A stretch of DNA of 64,000 nt from Glaciecola siphonariae (GCF_042652645.1 NZ_JBHSGU010000002.1:1364001-1428000), one strand, 5' to 3'. Positions 1-9,046 are shown, counted from the first letter of the stretch. A program made the numbers and translations. Notes: generated from the letters alone by a model not told the origin.

Positions 1-82
1 ACATCCTGTCGACGAACGCGCGGCGGCTCAGCGGATTTTTGCTGCACATTACCACTCTGCGTATGCAGATTTGTTGAGCTAA
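1..82 (+). CDS. 3' end of an unidentified gene (partial)
   Basis: An open frame enters from the left edge and stops at TAA 80-82, giving 26 C-terminal residues (HPVDERAAAQRIF, then AAHYHSAYADLLS). The composition looks like an amphipathic terminal helix, which favours real coding sequence. If real, the gene would converge tail to tail on the alcohol dehydrogenase gene, whose stop is at 151. The piece is too short to name a family. A minus-strand frame covers the same bases (see the next entry) and the two are mutually exclusive in practice. Confidence 0.4.
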   Translation, partial: HPVDERAAAQRIFAAHYHSAYADLLS

Positions 83-149
83 TGGTAAGCAACATTAGCT
101 TGTTCGGTGCAAATTGCGGATTAGATACTTCAACCCTTGAAATACTCAT
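1..149 (-). CDS. Possible 5' end of a gene following the alcohol dehydrogenase (partial, alternative reading)
   Basis: An ATG at 149 lies one base after the dehydrogenase stop codon and is preceded at about 8 nt by GAGGAAGG, a good ribosome-binding site. The frame stays open to the window edge (49 codons, beginning MSISRVEVSNPQFAPNK). The arrangement would suit a translationally coupled second gene. However, GAGGAAGG is also the coding sequence of the dehydrogenase tail, and the frame opposes the plus-strand candidate 1-82. No family was recognised. Confidence 0.3.
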   Translation of the reverse strand, partial: MSISRVEVSNPQFAPNKLMLLTISSTNLHTQSGNVQQKSAEPPRVRRQD

Positions 150-150
150 G

Positions 151-1293
151 TTACGCGCCTTCCTCAAATTCACTGCTGTCGATAATCACAACCCCTTTTG
201 CAATGCGTCCATTGAGTAAGTCGTCAAAACCCTGATGAATGTCATCAAGCCGGTAGGTTTTGCTCACAAGTTCATCGAGCTTTAGCTCACCTTGCGCGTT
301 TAGATCTAAAATGCGCGTGAAGTCGCGCTCTGGGTTGCACATGCCATAAAGTGGGTTAATGTAGAGCTTATCCCATTCAAATAGCTCACAATCAAAATCT
401 ATGCGCTGCTCGATACCACTCACTTGAACCGCCATACCGGCATTTCTAACGAGTGCTAGAGGCGCTGAACCCAAGGCAGGAATGGCGGTGCATTCAAAGG
501 CATAATCAGCTCCGCGGCCTTCGGTGAGGGCTCTTACTTTGGCTTTTACCTCAACAAAATCGATGTCTTCTTTGCTCGCAATAATGCCGTGGGTTGCACC
601 AAAGCGTTTGGCTGTTTCAATGCGGTTAGCAGCAATATCGATAGCAATGATCATGGCGGCGCCAGCATTTTTAGCACCCTGTATAGCGTTTAAACCCACC
701 CCTCCACAGCCAATAACACACACCGATTCGCCCGCTTGCACTTTTGCCGCGTTTATCACCGAGCCCCAACCGGTCATTACACCGCAGCCGATGATTGAGG
801 CGGCAGTAAGAGAGATATGATGCTCAAGTTTAACCACAGCAGCTTGCTTTACCATGGCAAACTCACTCATGGTGCCTAAATGAAAGGCGCGCTCAATGCC
901 CTTTTCTTGATATTTAGACGACTCGATGTGTGCGTGCCCCGATAGGTCGCAGCCACACACCGGTGAATTCACCTCACAAATATGCACATTCCCGCGCTTG
1001 CACTGAAAACAATCACCACAGGGTATTGCCCAATTGAGAATAACGCGATCGCCAGCGGCCACTTTCGTAACATTTTTACCGACTTTATGCACACGGCCGG
1101 CTCCCTCATGCCCAACAATAAAGGGCTTGTTCCAGGTTTGAATAGCGTCCCAGTCGGTATGGCATATGCCGGCTGCGGCAATTTTTACCAGCACTTCGTC
1201 GTCGCCGCATTCGCCTAGTGCGATAGTATCAACGTGAAAGTTACCCTTGCCATCGCTTATCAACGCTTTGGCCGTAATGTTTACCTCTGGCAT
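151..1293 (-). CDS. Zinc-dependent alcohol dehydrogenase, class III-like
   Basis: This 380-residue medium-chain dehydrogenase has the GroES-like zinc alcohol dehydrogenase layout. Candidate catalytic zinc ligands are Cys44 (GICHTDWD) and His62-Glu63 (GHEGAGRV). The four-cysteine structural zinc lobe is Cys92, Cys95, Cys98 and Cys106. A Rossmann motif (GCGGVGLNAIQGAKNAGA) near residue 195 should bind NAD. The family oxidises alcohols or aldehyde adducts in the cytoplasm. Lack of a clear glutathione-site signature in context prevents calling it formaldehyde dehydrogenase, and an aryl or aliphatic alcohol substrate is equally possible. It is divergently transcribed from an AraC-type gene with 156 bp between the two starts, so that regulator is the probable controller. 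Confidence 0.85.
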   Translation of the reverse strand: MPEVNITAKALISDGKGNFHVDTIALGECGDDEVLVKIAAAGICHTDWDAIQTWNKPFIVGHEGAGRVHKVGKNVTKVAAGDRVILNWAIPCGDCFQCKRGNVHICEVNSPVCGCDLSGHAHIESSKYQEKGIERAFHLGTMSEFAMVKQAAVVKLEHHISLTAASIIGCGVMTGWGSVINAAKVQAGESVCVIGCGGVGLNAIQGAKNAGAAMIIAIDIAANRIETAKRFGATHGIIASKEDIDFVEVKAKVRALTEGRGADYAFECTAIPALGSAPLALVRNAGMAVQVSGIEQRIDFDCELFEWDKLYINPLYGMCNPERDFTRILDLNAQGELKLDELVSKTYRLDDIHQGFDDLLNGRIAKGVVIIDSSEFEEGA

Positions 1294-1449
1294 AGTTGCT
1301 CTTTAATAAATGCACAATTGAGCGTTAATATAGCGGGTTTAAACATCCATGTACTGTCAGTTTATTATCAAAAAATATCAAAAATATGCTCACATTAAGC
1401 TAATATAAGCTTTTTATGGCCTCATACTATCAAAATAGGACCATGGTTG
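1294..1449. promoter_or_regulatory. Divergent promoter region with repeated TATCAAAA
   Basis: This AT-rich gap separates the dehydrogenase start from the AraC-type start. The octamer TATCAAAA occurs on the plus strand at 1366, 1376 and 1428. The first two are exactly 10 bp apart (one helical turn) and the third is 52 bp further on (about five turns). This pattern suits an AraC-family operator, but that is inference. The AraC-type start is preceded by AGGA at 1437-1440. Confidence 0.4.
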
Positions 1450-2304
1450 ATGAAAGATACAAAAGCGTATTGCGAGCCTTTTTGTCTTGATAAAAATCAC
1501 AGTTTTGAAATTCATAAAGTGCAATACGGACACGACGATGTCTATTCGTGCTTTACGCACTTTCATGAAGTGCATGAGCTAATCATCTTCGAAAACATCA
1601 GCGGTTTTTATTTTTATAGCGCGGGCAAGTCTACGCTTGAGAACAACGACTTGGTATTTACACCGAGCTTTGAGACGCACAATTTTGAATGCGCTGCGGG
1701 CAGTAAGTCTTGGTATATATTGCAGTTTCTACCCTCACTGGCAGAGCAATTGAACATCAGTTCTGTGCTCTCTAGATTTGGGCAAGGGATGCACTTAAGG
1801 CTCAGCGCACAGCATATAAAAACAGTACAACAGCAGGCTCAGTGGCTACATGAATGCTATCGGCGAGACGCAAACAGCGAATTGAGTAAGGCTTTGTTAA
1901 AAACCCTTATTTTATGGATAGCTGAACACGCCCATCCTATGAACCCAGAGGCCGACAAACAGGTCTTAGTAAGCACCGAGCACGACAAGCTCAAACCCAT
2001 CATGGAGAAATTTAAACATAAGGCCAGCGTTGAGCTGTCGCTTACCCAGGCCGCGGCACTGTGTTTTATCTCCCCTTCTTATTTTTCTAAGTTATTTAAG
2101 CGCACCTACCGTTACTCATATTCTGAATATACGCTTCGGCATAAGCTCTATAGTGCGGCTCGACTGCTCAGTCAAAGTGATAAAAGCATTACCGAAATAA
2201 GTTACGAGCTAAATTTTGCCAGCCCATCGCATTTAATATTCCAGTTTAAACGACAGTTTGCGCTTACGCCTCGTCAATATCGAACGCAAGACCATGCGCA
2301 ATGA
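1450..2304 (+). CDS. AraC-family transcriptional regulator
   Basis: This protein of 284 residues has an N-terminal cupin-type sensing domain, with His-rich HFHEVHELIIF near residues 36-46 and the segment LENNDLVFTP. Its C-terminal AraC DNA-binding domain spans about residues 185-280. Both helix-turn-helix units are visible: LTQAAALCFISPSYFSKLFK, then ITEISYELNFASPSHLIFQF followed by KRQFALTPRQYR. ATG 1450 is chosen over the in-frame TTG at 1447 because AGGA at 1437-1440 is suitably spaced. The divergent dehydrogenase is the natural target. The inducer is unknown. Confidence 0.85.
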   Translation: MKDTKAYCEPFCLDKNHSFEIHKVQYGHDDVYSCFTHFHEVHELIIFENISGFYFYSAGKSTLENNDLVFTPSFETHNFECAAGSKSWYILQFLPSLAEQLNISSVLSRFGQGMHLRLSAQHIKTVQQQAQWLHECYRRDANSELSKALLKTLILWIAEHAHPMNPEADKQVLVSTEHDKLKPIMEKFKHKASVELSLTQAAALCFISPSYFSKLFKRTYRYSYSEYTLRHKLYSAARLLSQSDKSITEISYELNFASPSHLIFQFKRQFALTPRQYRTQDHAQ

Positions 2305-2334
2305 ATAGTGAGTGGCTAATTCTCTACTGGAGCA

Positions 2335-3357
2335 TTAGCGATTTATCTTATTAAGCAAAATAGTCCGAATTTTTCTGGCGTTGTCTGGGCTTAACTCGCC
2401 AATTAGTCCTTGAACACGCGTAGGGATATGTGAAAAATCATGATCGCCAAACACATAATAATCGAATATCTCTCGCCATGCGTCTCTTTGCGGCTTTGGC
2501 AGCGATTTAATCGCTAAAATGGCATGGAGCAAGGCGTCATTGGGAACGCCTACATGGTCATCAACCTGCCGCCACCAATAGTTTATCAATACGTTAAAAG
2601 GACTTAATGCCTCGACATGGTGCCACCAGTTAGGCGGGATATAAATAGCGTCCCCAGGGCCTAGCTCAGCATACTGCGCCGCTTGCAGTGCACACTTAAA
2701 ACGCGGGAACTTATCAAAATCAGGTGAGTAAAAATCGACGAGGCTTGCGGGTTGCCCGGCAGGTGTAAAGTCGATGGGCCCCACATAAAGATTACGAAGC
2801 TGATCAGCTGGAAATAATATAAAGCGCCGCGTTCCGCCTACCACGCAGGCGATATTATCTGGCGCATCGTAGTGCGCTGCAATGCGCGTTTGATTTCCCA
2901 TCCAGATGCTGGCCAAGGCTTTATTGCGCAAAAACGCCAAATCATTAGCATCCCTTAAGCCTGGCATGACCGAATCTACTGCAGTAGAGCCTACGTAAAT
3001 CGTTTCTTGCGCGCTATGTTCGGTATCATTAAGTTGACTAAACACGGTGCTTAAGCTTTCTCTAGCGCGTGAAAAATTAAATCCGCTTAAGTCCTCATTG
3101 TAAAATAGTTTGCCGGCTGCTTGCTCCGTGCCCTCTATCGGCGCCCTCATGGTATGAACAAGCGCTTCGTTGTAATAAGACAAAAGTAGCTTTTGAAGCG
3201 CAGCATTACCTTGCTTTGCCGCACTTACAACAGGCCAGTGCAACACATAGTCTTTTAATACCACAGGCTCTGCTGCAGATAGCAATGACGCTGGTAATCC
3301 ATTATTCGCGCTGCATACTTGGCATCTAATTGGGGCTATATGTTTGAGAATTTCCAT
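2335..3357 (-). CDS. Cupin-like JmjC/FIH-type protein (cupin_8)
   Basis: This protein of 340 residues resembles the cupin_8 family related to factor-inhibiting-HIF Fe(II)/2-oxoglutarate oxygenases. The metal motif HxD is His162-Tyr-Asp164 (AAHYDAPDN), and the distal histidine is His246 or His247 in YIPPNWWHHVEAL. It closes the minus-strand series TonB receptor, halogenase-like protein, SapC, cupin. Such quartets recur in polysaccharide loci of Alteromonadales, Caulobacterales and Xanthomonadales, but the function of the accessory trio is not established. The family could hydroxylate a protein or small molecule, and no substrate can be read from the sequence. It converges on the AraC-type gene with about 30 bp between stops. 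Confidence 0.75.
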   Translation of the reverse strand: MEILKHIAPIRCQVCSANNGLPASLLSAAEPVVLKDYVLHWPVVSAAKQGNAALQKLLLSYYNEALVHTMRAPIEGTEQAAGKLFYNEDLSGFNFSRARESLSTVFSQLNDTEHSAQETIYVGSTAVDSVMPGLRDANDLAFLRNKALASIWMGNQTRIAAHYDAPDNIACVVGGTRRFILFPADQLRNLYVGPIDFTPAGQPASLVDFYSPDFDKFPRFKCALQAAQYAELGPGDAIYIPPNWWHHVEALSPFNVLINYWWRQVDDHVGVPNDALLHAILAIKSLPKPQRDAWREIFDYYVFGDHDFSHIPTRVQGLIGELSPDNARKIRTILLNKINR

Positions 3358-3410
3358 ATGATGCTAGCTACTATTGCAGACTTGACCGGGTCAAAGCCAA
3401 CACAGCGTGC

Positions 3411-4133
3411 TTAATCCGCTTGTTTGAGTTGCGCATTTTTACGTTTAATTAGTTTTACGATGTTGTTGCTCGATGCCAACAACAAATATATTAGCTGCAT
3501 ATAGTTGTGCCTGTGCAAATACACAATGGCGTCGTCATTTAAATCTTTGAGCTTCTGTTCGTTTATGGTGTGTAGCTCGTCTATGCTTATCTTTTCGCCA
3601 TTATCTAACTGCAACGACAGGGTAATCGTTTCAATTAACTCATAGCGCAGAAGTGCATCCACTAATCCTCGCGTGTGTTCATGTCCTTCATGCAAGGCGA
3701 GTAATATCGAGTTCACCTCTTGCAAAAAGCCAGTTTGACCGCCGTGTGGCATGAACACGCTCTCGCCTTCATCTTCATTCACCCGAGGACTATCCATATC
3801 AATAGATACCACCGGCGTGTGAGTGCCATTTTGCTCCGTAAAACCAATCAAAAATGGACGTCTTTGAATACTTAAGGGGATATAGTGCGCGTCCCAACCC
3901 TGAGAGCTTAAAAATAAGTTTTCATGCTCACTAAGGCCCAATAAAACAACCAGTTCGAGTTTTTTACTCTCGCTACTTTTGCGAAAAAAGATAGGATAAT
4001 CAGAATGAGCAAGGGCGACTTCGCTTGGCACAATGGTCGCGTAGCTGTGAGTATCGCCATAGCGAGGATGCTGTGCGGTAATCACTTTAAGATGTTGATG
4101 TTTGATATTATCTAATACTTCATGCGACGACAT
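3411..4133 (-). CDS. SapC family protein
   Basis: This protein of 240 residues matches SapC-like proteins by its opening (HSYATIVPSEVALAHSDYPI then FFRK) and its middle segment WDAHYIPLSIQRRPFLIGF. SapC was named in connection with an S-layer in Campylobacter, but its role in carbohydrate loci of marine Proteobacteria is unknown. ATG 4133 is preferred to the in-frame TTG at 4136 because AAGGA lies about 8 nt upstream of the ATG. There is no signal peptide or membrane segment, so it is probably cytoplasmic. It sits between the halogenase-like gene and the cupin gene and is probably cotranscribed with the latter (53-bp gap). Confidence 0.8.
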   Translation of the reverse strand: MSSHEVLDNIKHQHLKVITAQHPRYGDTHSYATIVPSEVALAHSDYPIFFRKSSESKKLELVVLLGLSEHENLFLSSQGWDAHYIPLSIQRRPFLIGFTEQNGTHTPVVSIDMDSPRVNEDEGESVFMPHGGQTGFLQEVNSILLALHEGHEHTRGLVDALLRYELIETITLSLQLDNGEKISIDELHTINEQKLKDLNDDAIVYLHRHNYMQLIYLLLASSNNIVKLIKRKNAQLKQAD

Positions 4134-4244
4134 CAATTTGTCCTTTTAATACGGTGTTTTATCAGTTTGCGAGCGCTTGTTCTGTGTCACGCGGCGGTTT
4201 GTCAGCAGAACAAAAGCGCGTGCACTATCGGCGCACATAACACG

Positions 4245-4259
4245 TGCTCATACTGAGCA
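4245..4259 (-). terminator. Small perfect hairpin just after the halogenase-like stop
   Basis: TGCTCA-TAC-TGAGCA forms a perfect 6-bp stem immediately downstream of the halogenase-like stop codon. No uridine run follows on the minus strand, so it is a weak stop, processing site or pause signal at best rather than a clear intrinsic terminator. Confidence 0.3.
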
Positions 4260-4260
4260 A

Positions 4261-5814
4261 TTAAGCGGCACACTGACCTGAGCGCCTGATAAGCTCAATC
4301 AACTCACGATTGCTCGGCAAACCCTGCAGCAGCTTTTGCGTGAGTTGATGGTTTTTCTGTATATGCTGCGCCGCAAGCTGTTGGTCTAGTGACCGGCGCT
4401 GAGTCTCTGGCAGCTCAGTTTCAAAGCCCATACCATAGAGCACGTATTGGTAACTCGCTGAGGGAAATACCTCATCGGCATAGGTAAAATCCTGATGATA
4501 CGGACTTTGGTATTTCCACAGCGTAAGTAACGACGCAAGCTCTTCTGACATGCTGCTTTTTTCACAGTTATCTCGCCAGTATTGAGTATCGGTGCGTTTG
4601 CTTAACACATAGTGCAGCTTTAAAAAGTCGATGATCCTATCCCAGCGATACAAGAACTTTTCATTAAATCGCTTGGCGGTAATATCCATCACCTCACGAT
4701 TTGCCGGTAGCTGCTCACTTATCATTGCAGCCGACAGTTCAACTAACACTAGCGCCGATGCCTCTAGCGGCTCTAAAAAGCCTGCAGAAAGACCAACCGC
4801 TACACAGTTTTTATGCCAAAATTTTTCTCTATGGCCAGGGTCAATCTTGATTTTTCTAAATGCTAGGTCGTCTGCTGCATCCCCTATACTTTGTCGGATG
4901 TAGCTCCTTAGCTCGTCTGCGGCGCTTTTTTCGTCTATGTGAGCGCTCGAAAACACGTGTCCTACTCCTCGGCGCGACGGCAGTCCAATATCCCAAATCC
5001 ACCCTGCGCTTTGCGCGGTCGACACAGTATGCGACACAATTGGCGCATCTGGTCTTAAATATGGCACATGGGTAGCTAGCGCTGTGTCGTTAAATAACAT
5101 CGACTTACAGCTCTTAAACGGAATATTAAAATGCTCACCAAGCAATAAAGACTTAAAGCCCGTGCAGTCAATGAATAAATCACCCGAAATATCGCCGTTC
5201 GCTTTTGTCGAGACTGATGCAATATCGCCATGCTCGTTTGAATTAACCGCGGTAACGTGATCAAGAATATGCACAACGCCCAGCTTCTTTGTGCAATGCT
5301 CTTGTAAAAAACTAGCAAACTTTCCAGCGTCTAAATGATATGCGTAGTTTGCAACATGGGCATATTCGGGGGTAGATATTTGCTTTGGAGCCAGCCCTTT
5401 TTCACACAGTTGGCTTTGGAAGCACACTGCATCGGCGAAAGGAGTTTGTTTAGCATGAGCCTGCCAAAATGGCGCGAGGTTTATATCGGCATAGCCTTGG
5501 GGCAGTACCAAAGGATGATAATAGGCATCATCGTCCTCGCCCGTAACCCACTTTGCAAATTTTGCTCCTTGCTTAAACGAAGCATCGCACTTTTGAAAAA
5601 ACTCACTCTCGCTCACACCAATTTTACGCAGCGTACCGCGCATGGTGGGCCATGTTCCCTCACCTACGCCAACTGTATTGACGTCAGGAGACTCAATTAG
5701 GGTTACCCTAATACCATGTTGAGAGTGGCTGCAGTGTTCGGCTGCAATAACCGCACAGGTTAACCAACCCGCCGTGCCTCCCCCAACAATAATAATATTT
5801 CTGATACTGCTCAT
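4261..5814 (-). CDS. Flavin-dependent tryptophan halogenase-like protein
   Basis: This protein of 517 residues belongs to the FAD-dependent tryptophan halogenase family. The FAD-binding GGGTAGW is at residues 11-17. A lysine (Lys81 in DASFKQG) falls where the catalytic lysine of PrnA-type enzymes lies. GFLEPLEASAL carries the conserved glutamate region. The diagnostic WxWxIP is present only as WIWDIG followed by LP. It follows the TonB receptor and precedes SapC and cupin genes in the carbohydrate-locus quartet. No indole or tryptophan natural-product genes are nearby, so classical tryptophan chlorination is unlikely to be its main job. A role in sensing or modification tied to glycan uptake is only inference. 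Confidence 0.82.
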   Translation of the reverse strand: MSSIRNIIIVGGGTAGWLTCAVIAAEHCSHSQHGIRVTLIESPDVNTVGVGEGTWPTMRGTLRKIGVSESEFFQKCDASFKQGAKFAKWVTGEDDDAYYHPLVLPQGYADINLAPFWQAHAKQTPFADAVCFQSQLCEKGLAPKQISTPEYAHVANYAYHLDAGKFASFLQEHCTKKLGVVHILDHVTAVNSNEHGDIASVSTKANGDISGDLFIDCTGFKSLLLGEHFNIPFKSCKSMLFNDTALATHVPYLRPDAPIVSHTVSTAQSAGWIWDIGLPSRRGVGHVFSSAHIDEKSAADELRSYIRQSIGDAADDLAFRKIKIDPGHREKFWHKNCVAVGLSAGFLEPLEASALVLVELSAAMISEQLPANREVMDITAKRFNEKFLYRWDRIIDFLKLHYVLSKRTDTQYWRDNCEKSSMSEELASLLTLWKYQSPYHQDFTYADEVFPSASYQYVLYGMGFETELPETQRRSLDQQLAAQHIQKNHQLTQKLLQGLPSNRELIELIRRSGQCAA

Positions 5815-5890
5815 ATGTGCTGACTCACTAGAAAGCTATCACAATCTTCTTTTTTCATACTAGCAAACTTTGTCCTTTTACACTAAAGGA

Positions 5891-5925
5891 AGCGAAGGGG
5901 CTGCTCTTACCCATACCCCCTCGCT
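5891..5925 (-). terminator. Imperfect hairpin between the TonB receptor and halogenase-like genes
   Basis: AGCGAAGGGG at 5891-5900 pairs with CCCCCTCGCT at 5916-5925 with one mismatch, in the 126-bp gap after the receptor gene. On the minus strand it is followed by TTCCTTTAG, a poor uridine tract. It may attenuate read-through so that the receptor is made in excess over the accessory trio. Confidence 0.35.
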
Positions 5926-5940
5926 TGGCACACACTGCTA

Positions 5941-8900
5941 TCAAAAAGAATATCTCGCTCCAAATCCGTATCTAGCGCCATATTGACGACCAAATAAAAA
6001 TTGGTTTCGGTAGCGACCATATCCCTCTTCTACCTCGTTGGTAATATTGTAGCCCTCTAGGAAAAAGGTTAGGTTTTCATCATAGCTATAATTTACGCTA
6101 AAGTCGGTAATGTTAGTTTCCTCAATAAACTGAGGAGGTGCATCCGCCGAGCCTTGTGTTTGGCCCACACCGGCTAAATAGCTATCTCGCCAAGCGTGAG
6201 TTAGCTTAACCGACCACGAATCATCTTCATAAAACAGCTGAATGTTGGCCGAGTCACTTACACCAATTAAGGGCGATTGCACCGCCAATAAGCTAACGTC
6301 ATATTCGGTGTCTGAGTTAACTATTGTGGTATTAAACGACGCGCCAAAACCGGTATCCCAGAACATATGCTGAATCGCAAATTCGATACCGTCTACGGTT
6401 TTTGAATCGGGGTCATTAACCGGTTGACTCACTTGCCATTCAATAAGCGGGTCATCTGCGTTTTGACGAACAATTTGCGTCTGGCAGCAAGCATCATCTA
6501 CCCCACCGCCGTCAGCGATGATCCGCTCCCATACATTGGTCACGGTAAGAGGCAGCCCTTCAGCTTCAAGCGCCGCTCGGGCGGCGTTGGCACGCGGTCC
6601 AATTAACGGGTCGCGTAAGTTGTCAACGGTAATGATGTTTAGGCCATCGGATATAAAGTTTTTAACGTCTTTCCTAAAATACGTTAGCGAAACATAGCTC
6701 GATTCCTCGTAATACCACTCGGCTGCCACATCAAAATTTACCGACTCAAACGGGTCTAGGCTTGGGTTACCAGCGCTACCTATCCGAGAGTCAGGTTTTG
6801 GGTTTGCCGACAGACTTCGCCCTACGTTTAGATTGCCCAAAGGCGCACGGCTAATTGTTTTACCAAATGACATCCTAGCGAATAGGTCTTCTTGTATTTC
6901 GAGCTTAAAGTCTATGGCTGGCAAGAGCACATCATGCTCTCCTGTGCCGTTAACAAAGGTATCGCCACCGCTTTGGAAGCGTAACTGCCACTCGGTAGGA
7001 TTTGACCACACCACAAAATCCTCAGCGCGCTGCAGGTTATTGCTGTCTACCTCAGTTTCTTCATACCTAAGCCCGACATTTACGTCTAAGGGCATATCAG
7101 CAATTTCAAAATACATGCTGGCATTAAGGTAGGCCGACTGCGTAGTTTCGGTTAAATCATTTTCACTGATTTGCCCGTTTTCATTGAAAGGATCGCTGGT
7201 AAATCCTGGGAAGAACGTTGCCATTCTAGACAGTGCCTCACCTAAGTCCCAATCAAAATAATAGTTAGTAGAGAGGTTCGCGCCGCCACCATCAAAATCG
7301 TCGAGTAAATCGTCAGTTGCTACGCGTGTGAACATACTATCTGGGAATATGGCTTGATTGCCGTTATAGCCGTTTGGCCCCTGATTTCCACTAAATCCAG
7401 AACGGCCACCAAAGGTCTGCTCGGTGTGAGCTAGGCCAAACTTAACGTTGGTTAAGAAACTGTCGTTCGGGTTTGTCCATTGAGAATTAAACTGAAATTG
7501 CTTTACGCCCGACTCGCCAATTCCGCGACTAAACTGAGCAAATAAAGGGTCGATATCCGAAGCACTCGCCTCTGCTGCCCCGTTTGGCCATGTCATTTCA
7601 AAATTAGGAATTTGTCCACTGGTGAAATCGTAGGTTTTATTGACGATGTTATTCGGCGCAATGATCAGTAAGCTGCTTGCGTTAGTGCCGCTGTCTAGAC
7701 CATTATCGGTTTCTACGCTTGAGTCATGATAGTCGAGCTCAACGGCAAAATCGTCATTGATAAACCACTCAAAGTTAAAGCCGATTGATTTTTGCTCAAC
7801 CAGCAAGGTGTCAGATGTGCGCGAGTGCGCAAAATCGTTGTCAACTTCGGTAAATCGCACCGCAGTGCCGTTTTCGTCAAGTTCGTATGAGTCAACATTT
7901 CCGCCAAAGTTAAACCAAATCCCAAAGCCGTACCCCTCATTGGCGGTTTGCGACTCTGCCATCATGTAATCTGCCGATAAGGTCATATTGTCGGTAGGTG
8001 CCCACTGCAAGGTAAGATGAGCATTAGTACGCTCTCGCTGTATATCCCGTAAATCATAGGATATCTGTCGTGGCATGAAGGTAGGCCCTGCTTTACCGTC
8101 AAGCGCACCTGCAAGCGCCGGATTCCCGTTTACCGCGATATCCTCTTCTTCTGACATGGCGTCAGGGCGCAAATCAACAAAACTACTCGCTGAACTGAAT
8201 GCACCAGTGTTGGCCAACCATCCGGGAATATTTGCACTTTGCTGCTGAAACGAGCGCTCTTGATAAGACGCCGATAGCGACACACCAATTGTATCGTCGG
8301 CAAAGGTCTGACTATACAAAGCCGCTATCTCGGGCGTAACGTCGTCTCCTTCAACGTTCGATTCGTCGTATAGGCCTTTGGCCGACACCGAATATTTCAA
8401 ACCCGGTGACGATAGCGGCTTTGCAGTAAGAATATCAACGGTAACGCCTAAACCGCCGCTAGGTACGTCTGGCCTACCCGACTTGTAAACCAAAAGCTCA
8501 CTAACGCCCTCAGACGATAGATTTTCCAGATTAAACGAACGTGAATTGCCCGTACCTGGCATTTGCCGTCCGTTTAAAAGTAAGAGGTTAAAGTCTGGAC
8601 CAAAACCTCTCGCGGTGATTTGGCTACCTTCATTGTTGTTGCGACTTATCGTAATGCCGGTAATGCGCTGTAGCGATTCTGCAAGGTTAGTATCTGGAAA
8701 CTTACCCATTTCTTCTGCCGAGATAGCATCTACAATGCCCGACGACGAGCGTTTTATATCTTGAGATCGCGCCAAGCTACCTCTAATACCGCTTATTTCT
8801 ATAATTTCTACTGTGGTTTCTTCGTCAAGATTATTTGTTTCATTTTCTTGTGCGTGCACCGGCACCATCATTGCCGAGCCCATCATTGCCGACCCTAGCA

Positions 8901-8952
8901 CGAGTGATACTGCAGCAGAAATACGAGTCCTAAAAAATTTATTATGTTTCAT
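5941..8952 (-). CDS. TonB-dependent outer-membrane receptor (carbohydrate type)
   Basis: This large TonB-dependent receptor (1003 residues from ATG 8952) is of the subfamily common in Caulobacter, Xanthomonas and Alteromonadales carbohydrate loci. After a signal peptide ending near VHAQ come the typical IEISGIRGSLARSQ opening and the plug domain (FPDTNLAESLQRITG, then ITARGFGPDFN). A long beta-barrel ends in aromatic RYSF, as expected for BamA-inserted barrels. ATG 8952 is preferred to the upstream frame opening because AGGAAC lies 6 nt before it and the signal peptide then starts MKHNKFF. Between GH16 and accessory genes, it is the inferred importer of beta-glucan oligosaccharides across the outer membrane, energised by TonB-ExbBD encoded elsewhere. 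Confidence 0.92.
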   Translation of the reverse strand: MKHNKFFRTRISAAVSLVLGSAMMGSAMMVPVHAQENETNNLDEETTVEIIEISGIRGSLARSQDIKRSSSGIVDAISAEEMGKFPDTNLAESLQRITGITISRNNNEGSQITARGFGPDFNLLLLNGRQMPGTGNSRSFNLENLSSEGVSELLVYKSGRPDVPSGGLGVTVDILTAKPLSSPGLKYSVSAKGLYDESNVEGDDVTPEIAALYSQTFADDTIGVSLSASYQERSFQQQSANIPGWLANTGAFSSASSFVDLRPDAMSEEEDIAVNGNPALAGALDGKAGPTFMPRQISYDLRDIQRERTNAHLTLQWAPTDNMTLSADYMMAESQTANEGYGFGIWFNFGGNVDSYELDENGTAVRFTEVDNDFAHSRTSDTLLVEQKSIGFNFEWFINDDFAVELDYHDSSVETDNGLDSGTNASSLLIIAPNNIVNKTYDFTSGQIPNFEMTWPNGAAEASASDIDPLFAQFSRGIGESGVKQFQFNSQWTNPNDSFLTNVKFGLAHTEQTFGGRSGFSGNQGPNGYNGNQAIFPDSMFTRVATDDLLDDFDGGGANLSTNYYFDWDLGEALSRMATFFPGFTSDPFNENGQISENDLTETTQSAYLNASMYFEIADMPLDVNVGLRYEETEVDSNNLQRAEDFVVWSNPTEWQLRFQSGGDTFVNGTGEHDVLLPAIDFKLEIQEDLFARMSFGKTISRAPLGNLNVGRSLSANPKPDSRIGSAGNPSLDPFESVNFDVAAEWYYEESSYVSLTYFRKDVKNFISDGLNIITVDNLRDPLIGPRANAARAALEAEGLPLTVTNVWERIIADGGGVDDACCQTQIVRQNADDPLIEWQVSQPVNDPDSKTVDGIEFAIQHMFWDTGFGASFNTTIVNSDTEYDVSLLAVQSPLIGVSDSANIQLFYEDDSWSVKLTHAWRDSYLAGVGQTQGSADAPPQFIEETNITDFSVNYSYDENLTFFLEGYNITNEVEEGYGRYRNQFLFGRQYGARYGFGARYSF

Positions 8953-8988
8953 AATGTTCCTACATATTGAAAACTTGATGCGATTTTC

Positions 8989-9004
8989 GCCCGCCTTGGC
9001 AGGC
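8989..9004. repeat. Short GC-rich palindrome upstream of the receptor start
   Basis: GCCCGCCTTGGCAGGC forms an imperfect palindrome in the gap between the GH16 stop (9047) and the receptor start (8952). It resembles dispersed palindromic units seen in many genomes. No second copy was noticed in this window. Confidence 0.25.
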
Positions 9005-9046
9005 AAAAACCTTTAATAAAAAGCGTAAAGCGTATCTTGGCGTTAC

